The position numbers and the translations under genes are program-made. DNA of 64,000 bases from JANQRA01 sp035762545 (GTDB lineage: Bacteria > Actinomycetota > Acidimicrobiia > Spongiisociales > ZC4RG35), in NCBI GenBank assembly GCA_035762545.1, contig DASTOM010000024.1:248001-312000 (forward strand), given 5' to 3'. Below are positions 13,974-22,021 of the stretch, in pieces; position 1 is the first letter of the stretch; the number at the start of each line of letters is the position of its first letter. Below the pieces are notes generated by a model. That model was given only the letters and a program-made list of their open reading frames with translations, searched no databases and was not told the DNA's origin.

Positions 13974-14312
13974 CTACGGTTCGGAAGGGAACGTCTCCTC
14001 TTCGGCTTCGGCGAGCTCGGCGGCGGCGGCTTTGGCGGTGGCGTGATCAGCCGTGATCTGGGCGCGGTCGGTGATCAGAGTCACCTGATTGTCGAGGACC
14101 TGGATGAATCCACCGTGCACCCCGATGGTGGTCCGCTCCCCGGACTCGGTCTCGATCTCGACCGGACCGGTGGACAGCGCCCCCATCAGAGGCTCGTGGT
14201 CGGCCATGATGCCGAGCTCACCGTCCGGAGTCCGGGCCACGACGATCACCGCCTGACCACTCCACACGGTGGCCTCAGGGGAGACGACGTCCACCTGGAA
14301 CGGCTTCGCCAC
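13974..14312 (-). CDS. atpC: ATP synthase epsilon subunit
   Basis: 112 residues, compatible with the shorter actinobacterial epsilon. The N-terminal beta-sandwich starts FQVDVVSPEATVWSG and contains the typical GELGIMADHEPLMGAL. The C-terminal helix (TADHATAKAAAAELAEAEEE) is short. Epsilon is part of the central stalk and can inhibit ATP hydrolysis. It is the last gene of the operon, 26 nt after atpD. Confidence 0.95.
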   Translation of the reverse strand: MAKPFQVDVVSPEATVWSGQAVIVVARTPDGELGIMADHEPLMGALSTGPVEIETESGERTTIGVHGGFIQVLDNQVTLITDRAQITADHATAKAAAAELAEAEEETFPSEP

Positions 14313-14338
14313 TCAGCTCACCTCCCGGGGGCACGCCA

Positions 14339-15766
14339 TCATGCCGCGGCGTCACCCTTCATCGACGCCGCCCTCTTCTCGACGTCCTCACGACCACCGA
14401 CCATGTAGAACGCCTGCTCCGGGTACTGGTCGAGTTCACCTTCGGTGAGGGCCTTGAACGAGGCGATCGTCTCCTCACGCGGCGTGTAGATGCCTTCCTG
14501 CCCGGTGAACTGCTCGGCGACGAACATCGGCTGGGCCAGGAACCTCTGGATCTTGCGGGCACGAGAGACCAAGAGCTTGTCCTCCTCCGAGAGCTCGTCG
14601 ATTCCGAGAATGGCGATGATGTCCTGGAGGTCCTTGTACCGCTGCAGGATCCGCTGGACCTCGACAGCCACGTTGTAGTGCTCCTCCCCAACGATCTGAG
14701 GATCCAAGGCCCGCGAGTTGGAGTCGAGCGGGTCGACAGCGGGATAGATGCCCAGGGCCGTCAGAGGACGGGACAACACAGTGGTGGCGTCGAGGTGGGC
14801 GAAGGCGGTATGCGGCGCCGGGTCGGTGATGTCGTCGGCGGGGACATAGATCGCCTGCAGGGAGGTGATCGAACGGCCCTTGAGCGAGGTGATCCGCTCC
14901 TGGAGGACGCCCATCTCGTCGGCGAGGTTGGGCTGGTAACCCACCTCCGACGGCATCCGACCGAGAAGGGTGGACACCTCCGAGCCGGCCTGGGTGAAAC
15001 GAAAGATGTTGTCGATGAACAACAACACGTCTTGGCCCTGGACGTCTCGGAAGTACTCAGCCATGGTCAGGGCAGAGAGAGCGACGCGGAGACGGACCCC
15101 GGGAGGCTCGTCCATCTGCCCGAAGACGAGAGCTGCCTTGTCGATGACCCCCGATTCCTGCATCTCGAGGAAGAGGTCGTTGCCCTCTCGGGTTCGCTCG
15201 CCCACCCCGGCGAACACTGAGACCCCGCCGTGCTGGGTGGCGACACGGTTGATCATCTCCTGGATGAGCACGGTCTTGCCGACACCGGCGCCGCCGAAGA
15301 GGCCGATCTTGCCACCCTGGAGGTAAGGGCAGATCAGGTCGAGCACCTTGATGCCCGTCTCGAACACGGTCTTCTGCGGCTCTACGTCCTCGAACTTCGG
15401 TGGCGTGCGGTGAATCGGCCAGCGCGGCTCGGAGAAGTCCATGTCCGGGGCGTCGAGTGAATCACCCCACACGTTGAAGATGTGACCGAGGGTCTGGTCG
15501 CCCACCGGGACCGTGATCGGTGAGCCGGTGTCGTGCACCTCGGCGCCACGGGTCATACCGTCAGTGGGAGCGAGGGCGATAGCCCGCACCTTGGCACCTC
15601 CAAGATGCTGTGCGACTTCGGCGATGACCTTTTTGTCCTCGCCACCGAGGGGGAAGAAGATCTCCACTGCGTTGAGGATCTCGGGCAGTTGATCGGGTGG
15701 GAACTCGACGTCAACGACCGGTCCGGCCACCTTGACGATCCGGCCCACACCCTTGCTGTCACTCAT
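14339..15766 (-). CDS. atpD: ATP synthase beta subunit (catalytic)
   Basis: 475 residues from ATG 15766, with AGGAG 10 nt upstream; the frame is open further upstream but that part is not beta-like. Walker A is GGAGVGKTVLI, the catalytic glutamate lies in AGVGERTREGNDL, Walker B is DVLLFIDNIFRF and the signature is PAVDPLDSNSRALD. It catalyses ATP synthesis from ADP and phosphate in the F1 head. It follows atpG with a longer-than-usual 90-nt gap, which leaves room for a separate ribosome-binding region. Confidence 0.97.
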   Translation of the reverse strand: MSDSKGVGRIVKVAGPVVDVEFPPDQLPEILNAVEIFFPLGGEDKKVIAEVAQHLGGAKVRAIALAPTDGMTRGAEVHDTGSPITVPVGDQTLGHIFNVWGDSLDAPDMDFSEPRWPIHRTPPKFEDVEPQKTVFETGIKVLDLICPYLQGGKIGLFGGAGVGKTVLIQEMINRVATQHGGVSVFAGVGERTREGNDLFLEMQESGVIDKAALVFGQMDEPPGVRLRVALSALTMAEYFRDVQGQDVLLFIDNIFRFTQAGSEVSTLLGRMPSEVGYQPNLADEMGVLQERITSLKGRSITSLQAIYVPADDITDPAPHTAFAHLDATTVLSRPLTALGIYPAVDPLDSNSRALDPQIVGEEHYNVAVEVQRILQRYKDLQDIIAILGIDELSEEDKLLVSRARKIQRFLAQPMFVAEQFTGQEGIYTPREETIASFKALTEGELDQYPEQAFYMVGGREDVEKRAASMKGDAAA

Positions 15767-15856
15767 ATCTTGCTCACTCCTATCGGTCTTCAACCGTTCT
15801 GTCTGGGCTTTGGGCAGCTGAGCCACCCGCATCACGCACAGAACGGCCTGAAACGT

Positions 15857-16741
15857 TCACTTCTTGTTGTCAACGAGGGCCTCGGCGCCACCGACGATCT
15901 CGGTGATGGCGGTGGTGATCTCGGCCTGACGAGCCCGGTTCGCCCGGACGGTCAGGTTCTTGATCAAGTCCTCGGCGTTGTCGGTGGCCGCCTTCATCGC
16001 CCGACGTCGGGCTGAGTGCTCCGACGCCGACGCCTCGAGAAGCATGTTGAAGATCACGGCCTCGACGTAACGGGGCAAGAGCCGGTCGAGGATCTCCCCC
16101 GGCTCCGGCTCGTATTCGTAGGAGACCGGCGGCCCCTCGGTCTCCTCCTGCTCGGGAGGAGTGATCGGGAGCAGTTCGATGCCGACCGGCGCCTGGGTCA
16201 TCGCCGACTCGAATCTGGTGTAGAACGCCTCGACGGCATCGATGCGCCGGGAGGCGTAGGCCTCCATGATCGTGTTGGCGATGGCTCGGGCGTTGTTGTA
16301 GCCGGGGGTGTCGGTGACTCCGAGATAGGCCTGCTCGATCCGAAAGCCGCGATACCGGAAATAGGCCTGGGCCTTCTTACCGACGGCGTAGATCAGAACA
16401 TCTTTGCCAGACTTCTCGACCTCGGCGATGCGCTGCTCGGCGAGACGGATCACGTTGGACGCGTAAGCGCCGGCCATGCCCCTGTCGGAGGAGACGACCA
16501 GAACACCCACAGTCGACACCTCACGACGCTCGAGGAGCATGTGCGACGACGCCGCTTTGGCACCGCCCACGTTCTGGATGACCTCGATCAGCTTGGCGGT
16601 GTACGGCTTCGATCCCGCGACTCGAGCGGTTGCCTTGGGGATACGGCTTGCCGCGATCAGCTCCATGGCACGGGTGATCTTCTTCGTCGCCTCGACGCTC
16701 TTGATCCGACGTCGGGTGTCTCGGAGGGCGGCGCTGGCCAC
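15857..16741 (-). CDS. atpG: ATP synthase gamma subunit
   Basis: 294 residues. The N-terminal helix LRDTRRRIKSVEATKKITRAMELIAASRI and the C-terminal helix (RRRAMKAATDNAEDLI, ending TTAITEIVGGAEAL) form the rotating coiled coil. VLVVSSDRGMAGAYASNV is the conserved central motif. Gamma couples c-ring rotation to conformational change in the beta subunits. It starts 6 nt after the atpA stop, so coupling is tight. Confidence 0.96.
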   Translation of the reverse strand: MASAALRDTRRRIKSVEATKKITRAMELIAASRIPKATARVAGSKPYTAKLIEVIQNVGGAKAASSHMLLERREVSTVGVLVVSSDRGMAGAYASNVIRLAEQRIAEVEKSGKDVLIYAVGKKAQAYFRYRGFRIEQAYLGVTDTPGYNNARAIANTIMEAYASRRIDAVEAFYTRFESAMTQAPVGIELLPITPPEQEETEGPPVSYEYEPEPGEILDRLLPRYVEAVIFNMLLEASASEHSARRRAMKAATDNAEDLIKNLTVRANRARQAEITTAITEIVGGAEALVDNKK

Positions 16742-16747
16742 TTGGTT

Positions 16748-18289
16748 CTATGCCTCGTCTTTGGTGATCTCGAAGGACTGCTTGAAGGCCCTGACTCCCT
16801 CGACGAGCTCCTCGCCCTCGGGCAACTTGCCTGTCTCGCGGATAGTGGCGAGGACGTTGGAGTAACGCGAGTTGAAGAAATCGCGTAGTTCTCGCTCGGC
16901 ACGACGGATGTCGCCGGTGGGGACGTCGTCGAAGTGGCCTTCCGTCACTGCGAACAAGGCAAGAACCTGTTCCTCGACCGGGATCGGTGCGAACTGGGGC
17001 TGCTTGAGGATCTCCACGACCCGCCGACCCCGCTCCAACTGGGCGAGGGATGCAGCGTCGAGCTCGGAACCGAACTCGGCGAAGGCAGCCAACTCACGGA
17101 ATTGGGCGAGGTTGAGACGAAGCGGACCGGCGATCTTGCGCATCGCGTTGATCTGGGCCGCACCACCGACACGGGACACCGACTCACCAGCGTCGACGGC
17201 GGGACGAACACCCTGGAAGAACAGGTCGGTCTTGAGGAAACACTGCCCGTCGGTGATTGAGATGACGTTGGTCGGGATGTAGGCCGAGATGTCATCTGCC
17301 TTGGTCTCGATGACCGGAAGTCCGGTCAGCGACCCGGCACCGAGCTCGTCGCTGAGCTTGGCACAACGCTCGAGGAGACGGCTGTGGAGGTAGAAGACGT
17401 CGCCCGGGTAGGCCTCACGACCGGGGGGACGACGCAGCAGAAGGGAGATTTCCCGATAGGCCACAGCCTGCTTGGAGAGGTCGTCGAACATGATGAGGGC
17501 GTGCTCGCCCTTGTACATCCAATGCTGCCCGATGGCCGACCCGGCATATGGAGCGTACATCTGGAGGGCCGGAGCGTCTGACGCGGCTGCGTGGACAATT
17601 ACGGTGTATTCGAGGGCGCCGTGCTCTTCGAGCGTGGCAACGACCTCGGCGACGGTGGACGCCTTCTGACCGATGGCCACGTAAATGCATTTGACGGCCT
17701 TGTCGGTCCCCCAGAACTGCTTCTGGTTGATGATGGTGTCGACCAGCAGAGCGGTTTTGCCTGTCTGGCGGTCGCCGATGATCAACTGACGCTGGCCACG
17801 ACCGATCGGGGTCATCGAGTCGATGGCCTTGATGCCGGTCTGAAGGGGTTCGTGCACTGGCTGGCGTTCGACGACCGAGGGAGCCTGGGTCTCGAGGAGA
17901 CGGCGCTCGGTGGCATCGATGGGGCCTTTCCCGTCGATCGGGTTCCCGAGAGGGTCGACCACACGCCCGAGAAGGGCGTCACCGACAGGGACGGAGAGGA
18001 CGTTTCCGGTCTGCTTGACCGGATGTCCTTCCTCGATGTGGTTGTAGTCGCCGAGGAACACGACTCCGATGTCGGTCTCGTCGATGTTGAGGGCCACGCC
18101 GACCAAACCGCCGGGGAACTCGAGAAGCTCGGAGGCCATCACGCTGGGGAGGCCCTCCACTCGAGCCACACCGTCGGCGATCGAAGTGACATATCCGACC
18201 GTCTCTTTGGATGTGTCCGGCTCCCAGCCGGCGAGTTGGGACCGGAGCGACTCCGTGATCTGATCGGCAGTGATGGTCAAATCGGACAT
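16748..18289 (-). CDS. atpA: ATP synthase alpha subunit
   Basis: 513 residues from ATG 18289 (MSDLTITADQ), with AGGAG about 11 nt upstream. An upstream TTG at 18298 is in frame but less likely. The nucleotide-binding GDRQTGKTALLVDTI is present, as is the family signature region ending PAVDAGESVSRVGG. Alpha forms the non-catalytic half of the F1 hexamer. It lies 5 nt after atpH in the usual H-A-G-D-C order. Confidence 0.97.
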   Translation of the reverse strand: MSDLTITADQITESLRSQLAGWEPDTSKETVGYVTSIADGVARVEGLPSVMASELLEFPGGLVGVALNIDETDIGVVFLGDYNHIEEGHPVKQTGNVLSVPVGDALLGRVVDPLGNPIDGKGPIDATERRLLETQAPSVVERQPVHEPLQTGIKAIDSMTPIGRGQRQLIIGDRQTGKTALLVDTIINQKQFWGTDKAVKCIYVAIGQKASTVAEVVATLEEHGALEYTVIVHAAASDAPALQMYAPYAGSAIGQHWMYKGEHALIMFDDLSKQAVAYREISLLLRRPPGREAYPGDVFYLHSRLLERCAKLSDELGAGSLTGLPVIETKADDISAYIPTNVISITDGQCFLKTDLFFQGVRPAVDAGESVSRVGGAAQINAMRKIAGPLRLNLAQFRELAAFAEFGSELDAASLAQLERGRRVVEILKQPQFAPIPVEEQVLALFAVTEGHFDDVPTGDIRRAERELRDFFNSRYSNVLATIRETGKLPEGEELVEGVRAFKQSFEITKDEA

Positions 18290-18294
18290 TGTTC

Positions 18295-18831
18295 TCAATT
18301 ACTCCTGACGGCCTGGCGGACCGAGTCGACACGCTTGGAAATGGACCCATCGATGACGGTGTCACCCACCCGGGCCACCACCCCGCCGATGACCGAAGGG
18401 TCGACAACGACCTTGGCCTCGACGGCTTTGCCGGTGGCCCGACCCAATGCAGCCGTGAGGCGAGCCACGGTTGCATCGTCGAGCGGCACGGCACTGCGGA
18501 TCTCGGCGACCTCCTTGTCACGCGACGCCGCGGCGACTTCGGCGACAGCGCTGGCGATTGCAGGGATATCGGAGGCTCGTCCCTGGCTCACCAGCAGTTG
18601 GATCACACCGATCGTGAGTGAGGTGGCACGGCCGCCGATCAGTTCGTCGACGACTCCTTGCTTCTTGTCGAGTGGTAGCTGAGGGTCGGTGAGGGTCGAC
18701 CGGAGCTCCGGCGAGGTCTCAAAAGCCCGGGAGATGGTGAGTAGCTCACCCTCGACGCGGTCGAGAGATCCTTCGCCGCTGGCCATCTCGAAGATGCCCT
18801 TGGCGTACCCATTGATCCGGTCGTCGGCCAT
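18295..18831 (-). CDS. atpH: ATP synthase delta subunit
   Basis: 178 residues, standard bacterial delta (OSCP) length. It has the helical N-domain (DRINGYAKGIFEMASGEGSL, DKKQGVVDELIGG) and the C-terminal DPSVIGGVVARVGDTVIDGSISKRV, the conserved end of delta/OSCP. It ties the peripheral b stalk to the top of the alpha-beta hexamer. It begins 3 nt after atpF. Unlike mycobacteria, where atpF and atpH are fused into a long b-delta protein, they are separate here. Confidence 0.95.
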   Translation of the reverse strand: MADDRINGYAKGIFEMASGEGSLDRVEGELLTISRAFETSPELRSTLTDPQLPLDKKQGVVDELIGGRATSLTIGVIQLLVSQGRASDIPAIASAVAEVAAASRDKEVAEIRSAVPLDDATVARLTAALGRATGKAVEAKVVVDPSVIGGVVARVGDTVIDGSISKRVDSVRQAVRSN

Positions 18832-18834
18832 GGT

Positions 18835-19389
18835 CTACAGCTTCTCCAGGTCGGCGAGATAGCGGTCGATGAGGGCCCTGTGGGCGTTCTCGTCGAGGGA
18901 CTCACCGACGATCTTCGAGGCGAGGTCGACCGAGATATCGCCAACCTGGGCCTTGGCCTCAGCGAGGGCTCGAGACTTCTCACCCTGTGCGTCTTCCCGG
19001 GCTTTGGCCCGGATCTGCTCGGCGTCGGTCTCGGCCTTGGCGAGGATGTCGGCGCGAAGCTGCTCCGCCTGCTGACGGGCTTCCTCGACGATTCGATTGC
19101 CCTCGGTGCGCGAAGCTGCGAGCTGTTCCTGGTAGTCCTTGCGCAAGCTCTCCGCCTCGGTCTTCGCCTTCTCGGCGGCGGTCATCTCACTGGCGATAGC
19201 TCCCTGGCGGGCCTCCATCGTCTTGTTGAGACTCGGCCAGACCCACTTCCACACGAAGAAGAAGACGATCGCGAAGGCGATGATCCCGGCAACGAGTTCC
19301 GGCCACGCAGGGAGAAGCAGTTCGGCGGCACTGCCGCCTTCTTCACCGCCCTCGCTGGCAGCCAGGATTGATAGGGACAAATGGGTCAC
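18835..19389 (-). CDS. atpF: ATP synthase b subunit
   Basis: 184 residues from GTG 19389, one nucleotide past the atpE stop. One membrane helix (ELVAGIIAFAIVFFFVWKWVWPSL, residues 31-54) is followed by a long charged coiled coil rich in Ala, Glu, Lys and Arg (AEKAKTEAESLRKDYQEQL, IRAKAREDAQGEKSRALAEA). That is the peripheral stalk architecture. The residues before the helix are unusually acidic and glycine-rich and are probably extracytoplasmic. Confidence 0.94.
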   Translation of the reverse strand: MTHLSLSILAASEGGEEGGSAAELLLPAWPELVAGIIAFAIVFFFVWKWVWPSLNKTMEARQGAIASEMTAAEKAKTEAESLRKDYQEQLAASRTEGNRIVEEARQQAEQLRADILAKAETDAEQIRAKAREDAQGEKSRALAEAKAQVGDISVDLASKIVGESLDENAHRALIDRYLADLEKL

Positions 19390-19390
19390 G

Positions 19391-19648
19391 TCAACCGGCC
19401 AGGAAGAAGACCACGAAACCGATGAGGGCGAGCGCCTCGGACAGTGCCATACCGATGAACATGTTGGTTCTCAACATGCCGGCGACCTCGGGCTGGCGGG
19501 CCATGGCCTGAACGGCATTACCGGCGACGATGCCCACACCGATGCCCGGGCCGATGGCCCCGAGACCGTATCCGATGGCGGCAAGTCCGCTGCCGATGTT
19601 GCCGCTGAGTCCTGCGCCCTCTTGCGCCAGGATCATTAGTGCGTCCAT
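19391..19648 (-). CDS. atpE: ATP synthase c subunit
   Basis: 85 residues, two membrane helices. Helix 1 carries the glycine-rich packing run GLGAIGPGIGVGIVAGNAV, the polar loop is ARQPE, and helix 2 has the ion-binding carboxylate in GMALSEALALIGFVV. The residues after the glutamate (ALAL) lack the Ser/Thr and Tyr pattern of sodium-binding rings, so proton coupling is expected. An N-terminal extension of about 10 residues (MDALMILAQE) precedes helix 1. Confidence 0.96.
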   Translation of the reverse strand: MDALMILAQEGAGLSGNIGSGLAAIGYGLGAIGPGIGVGIVAGNAVQAMARQPEVAGMLRTNMFIGMALSEALALIGFVVFFLAG

Positions 19649-19688
19649 TTCGATTTTCCCTTTCTCGCCTTTGTTGGCTGTTCTGGAC

Positions 19689-20498
19689 CTAGTGGGCCGG
19701 GTGCAACGAGCTCTCGATGTACACGGCGGAAAGCAGAGTGAAGATGTACGCCTGGAGGGCCAGGACCAGGATCTCCAGGAGGAAGATGGCCATCCCGAAG
19801 ACGAACCAGAGTGGTCCGACGATGAAGCCCTTGATCGCCGAGATCTCCCCCGTGGCGCCGGCGTATATGAAGTAGATGCCGGAACCGAGCAGCAGGGCGA
19901 TCATGGTGTGACCGGCGACCAGGTTGGCGAACAACCGCACTGCGAGCGAGAACGGCCGGACGATGAAGATGGAGACCAGCTCGATGACGCCGATCAGGGG
20001 CTTGAGGGCCACGGGGACCCCGGGGGGCCAGAGTGTGTGGCCCAGATAGGCGAATCCCTGCTTCTTGAAGCCCATGAACACGAAGATCACGTAGGTGATC
20101 AAGGCCAGGAAGGCGGGGATCGCCATCCGGGAGCCGATCGGGAAGTTGATGAACGGCGTGAGCCCGAAGAAGTTGCCGACGAGGATGAAGAGGAAGAGCG
20201 AGAGGAGGTACGGGGCGTACCTCTCACCACCGGGGCCGATGACTCCGATGGCGATGTCGTTCTTGACGAAGTCGACGATGCTCTCGACGGCGAGACCGAA
20301 CTTGGTGGGGACGAGACGCGGCTTGCGGTAGGCGAAGAACAGAACGGCCATCACGATGATCGCGGACAGGGCTATGTAGACCATGGTCCGGTTCACGGAG
20401 CCGAACAGGACCGGCAACTCGAACAGTTCGAGGATCGACTCGGGTATGCACAACGGCTGTTCCGTCGGGTTACAGCTGAATGCCAGGATCACGTCCAC
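19689..20498 (-). CDS. atpB: ATP synthase a subunit
   Basis: 269 residues from GTG 20498, overlapping atpI by 10 nt. Five to six membrane helices are visible. The conserved arginine-containing helix reads VRPFSLAVRLFANLVAGH, where the second arginine lines the proton half-channels. TPFINFPIGSR and the C-terminal LEILVLALQAYIFTLLSAVYI are typical. The subunit directs proton flow onto the c-ring. Confidence 0.96.
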   Translation of the reverse strand: MDVILAFSCNPTEQPLCIPESILELFELPVLFGSVNRTMVYIALSAIIVMAVLFFAYRKPRLVPTKFGLAVESIVDFVKNDIAIGVIGPGGERYAPYLLSLFLFILVGNFFGLTPFINFPIGSRMAIPAFLALITYVIFVFMGFKKQGFAYLGHTLWPPGVPVALKPLIGVIELVSIFIVRPFSLAVRLFANLVAGHTMIALLLGSGIYFIYAGATGEISAIKGFIVGPLWFVFGMAIFLLEILVLALQAYIFTLLSAVYIESSLHPAH

Positions 20499-20920
20499 TC
20501 GAGTTCCCTTTCCTTACCTCTCGTCATCGCCACCATCTCGGCGCCGATCAAAACCAAGTACGTCACCACCGCGGTGATCCCGAACGCAAGCCTGTCGATG
20601 GGGGCGAACTCGGCGATCAACAACATGGTGAGTGTCAACAGCCCCAAACGGAGGAAGAAGCCGAGCAGGGCGGCGGCATGATAAGCCGAGAGGCTGATCC
20701 TGGCGGAAATCGAGAGGATGGCACCGGCAAGGAGGAAGTTCACGACCACCACCGCCACACCCACTGCCGCACTCCAGGCACCGTCCCATCCCCGGATGAG
20801 CCAGAAGAGGGCGATGAGGACCGGGCCGACGTAGATCGCGCGCCACACGGTGTGACGGGCCATTGTCATCTCGACGTCGGAGCGGGGGATCTCCGGATTA
20901 GCGCCCACGGTCGTACGCAT
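20489..20920 (-). CDS. atpI: AtpI-like ATP synthase assembly protein
   Basis: 143 residues with four hydrophobic segments (about 29-46, 48-70, 83-103 and 108-130). The position between atpZ and atpB and the four-helix pattern match the AtpI/UncI family, which assists c-ring assembly or magnesium supply. Sequence conservation in this family is low, so position carries much of the call. Starts at the internal Met codons 18 or 20 are possible. The 5' end overlaps atpZ. Confidence 0.78.
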   Translation of the reverse strand: MRTTVGANPEIPRSDVEMTMARHTVWRAIYVGPVLIALFWLIRGWDGAWSAAVGVAVVVVNFLLAGAILSISARISLSAYHAAALLGFFLRLGLLTLTMLLIAEFAPIDRLAFGITAVVTYLVLIGAEMVAMTRGKERELEWT

Positions 20921-21134
20921 CCTGTTCCTTCAACATCGCCCAGATCCGCATGAACCCGGTGTAACAGCCGAGGACGAAGCCGATGATGACCATCCAGGGT
21001 TCGGTTCCCCACCAGAGGTCGAGTAGATAGCCGATCAGGGCTCCGGCGAGAATCGACTCGAGGAACGAACCGGCCCGCGACCAGCCGTGATCGAGAGCCG
21101 CGTGGGGCTGTTTGGTAGGGGTGTCTTGGTTCAC
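20898..21134 (-). CDS. AtpZ-like small membrane protein
   Basis: 78 residues from GTG 21134. Two hydrophobic helices (SILAGALIGYLLDLWWG and WMVIIGFVLGCYTGFMRIW) are joined by a short turn, with a charged end. This is the AtpZ/putative F1Fo-ATPase subunit pattern (GALIGYLLDxxxGTxPW). AtpZ is thought to work with AtpI in a small channel or assembly complex. It is the first gene of the ATP synthase operon, so its start defines the operon leader, which carries a CRP-type palindrome. Confidence 0.8.
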   Translation of the reverse strand: MNQDTPTKQPHAALDHGWSRAGSFLESILAGALIGYLLDLWWGTEPWMVIIGFVLGCYTGFMRIWAMLKEQDAYDRGR

Positions 21135-21145
21135 AGGTTCCGGTG

Positions 21146-21165
21146 CTTGTGAATCAGTTCACAAG
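21146..21165. promoter_or_regulatory. CRP-type operator at the atp operon promoter
   Basis: CTTGTGAA-TCAG-TTCACAAG is a perfect 8-bp-arm palindrome containing TGTGA-N6-TCACA, the core recognised by CRP/GlxR-type regulators. It begins directly after the predicted -10 box of the atp operon and would cover the transcription start, so repression is the expected outcome. A further TTCACA half-site lies at 21130-21135. Confidence 0.65.
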
Positions 21166-21194
21166 AGCGTATTTGTCGGCGTTTCCTAGGCCAA
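21166..21194 (-). promoter_or_regulatory. Promoter of the ATP synthase operon
   Basis: Minus strand: -35 TTGGCC (21194-21189), exactly 17 bp spacer, -10 TACGCT (21171-21166). The predicted start near 21159 falls inside the CRP-type palindrome, leaving a leader of about 25 nt before the GTG of the AtpZ-like gene. Confidence 0.5.
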
Positions 21195-21214
21195 ATCGAA
21201 CCTAGCAAAACGCC
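21178..21214. repeat. Interrupted inverted repeat in the atp/HAD divergent region
   Basis: GGCGTTT-C-CTAGG, 10-nt loop, CCTAG-CA-AAACGCC: a 12-bp stem with an asymmetric bulge. It overlaps the predicted -35 of the atp promoter and lies upstream of the HAD gene. It could be a second operator or incidental. Confidence 0.35.
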
Positions 21215-21244
21215 AACGCTTGCTGACCCGTTACCTTGCATGGC

Positions 21245-21952
21245 GTGACCAACCCGCCGAAAGCCATCTTGCTCGACGTGGGAGGAGTGTTCCTCCTCCC
21301 TTCCCACGACCACATCCGCTCGGCACTGAGTCGGATCGACCACCCGGTGTTCGAGGGAGCAACGATCGACCGGGCACACTACGACGGGGTCCGCGCCTTT
21401 CCGATGGATCTGCACCCCGGCGAGTTTCTCGGTCCCTACTGGAACGATTACCTCGACCGGTACGCACGGGCGGTCGGTGTCGAGGAGGACCTGATCCCCG
21501 AAGCTATCGAACATCTCCGCAACGAGTACGTCACAGGAGAGCTGTGGAGCCAAGTCATCGAAGGCTCGAAGGAGGGTCTCGCCAGGTTGGTCGAGACCGG
21601 GATACCGGTCGGGATCGTCTCCAACTCCGACGGGACGATCGAACGACGTCTCCACGAGATGGGCATTCTCCAGGAGGGGCCGGGCGACGGTGTCGAGGTG
21701 CTTTTCGTGGTCGACTCGGGGAAAGTCGGCGTGGAGAAGCCGGACCCGCACATCTTCGACTTCGCCCTGGACCGTCTCCGCACCACCGCTGAGGGGATCT
21801 GGTACGTGGGTGACACCCCTGCATTCGACATCGTCGGGGCGAGGCTGGCCGGCCTCGAACCGATCCTCATGGACCCCTTCGACATCAACGCCGACTTCGA
21901 TGTTCCCTGTGTCACATCGCTCGGTGACGTCGCGGCCATGGTCGCCGGCTAG
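21245..21952 (+). CDS. HAD superfamily hydrolase
   Basis: About 235 residues from GTG 21245; the frame is open from a TTG 9 nt earlier. Motif I is AILLDVGGVFLLP with the nucleophilic aspartate, motif II is GIVSNSDGT, the lysine/motif III region is GVEKPDPHIFDFAL and motif IV is WYVGDTPAFDIVGARLAG. An alpha-helical cap lies between motifs I and II, as in HAD-IA phosphatases. The second residue of motif I after the nucleophile is glycine rather than aspartate, a variant seen in this subfamily. The substrate is unknown. A TTACCT box 8 nt upstream suggests a leaderless transcript. It diverges from the atp operon. Confidence 0.85.
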   Translation: MTNPPKAILLDVGGVFLLPSHDHIRSALSRIDHPVFEGATIDRAHYDGVRAFPMDLHPGEFLGPYWNDYLDRYARAVGVEEDLIPEAIEHLRNEYVTGELWSQVIEGSKEGLARLVETGIPVGIVSNSDGTIERRLHEMGILQEGPGDGVEVLFVVDSGKVGVEKPDPHIFDFALDRLRTTAEGIWYVGDTPAFDIVGARLAGLEPILMDPFDINADFDVPCVTSLGDVAAMVAG

Positions 21953-22021
21953 CCACCTCTCACATCGAGCCTGCACACCGTCCCGGTTAGCGAGACGTGG
22001 CCAGGGTCATGACAGATCCAC

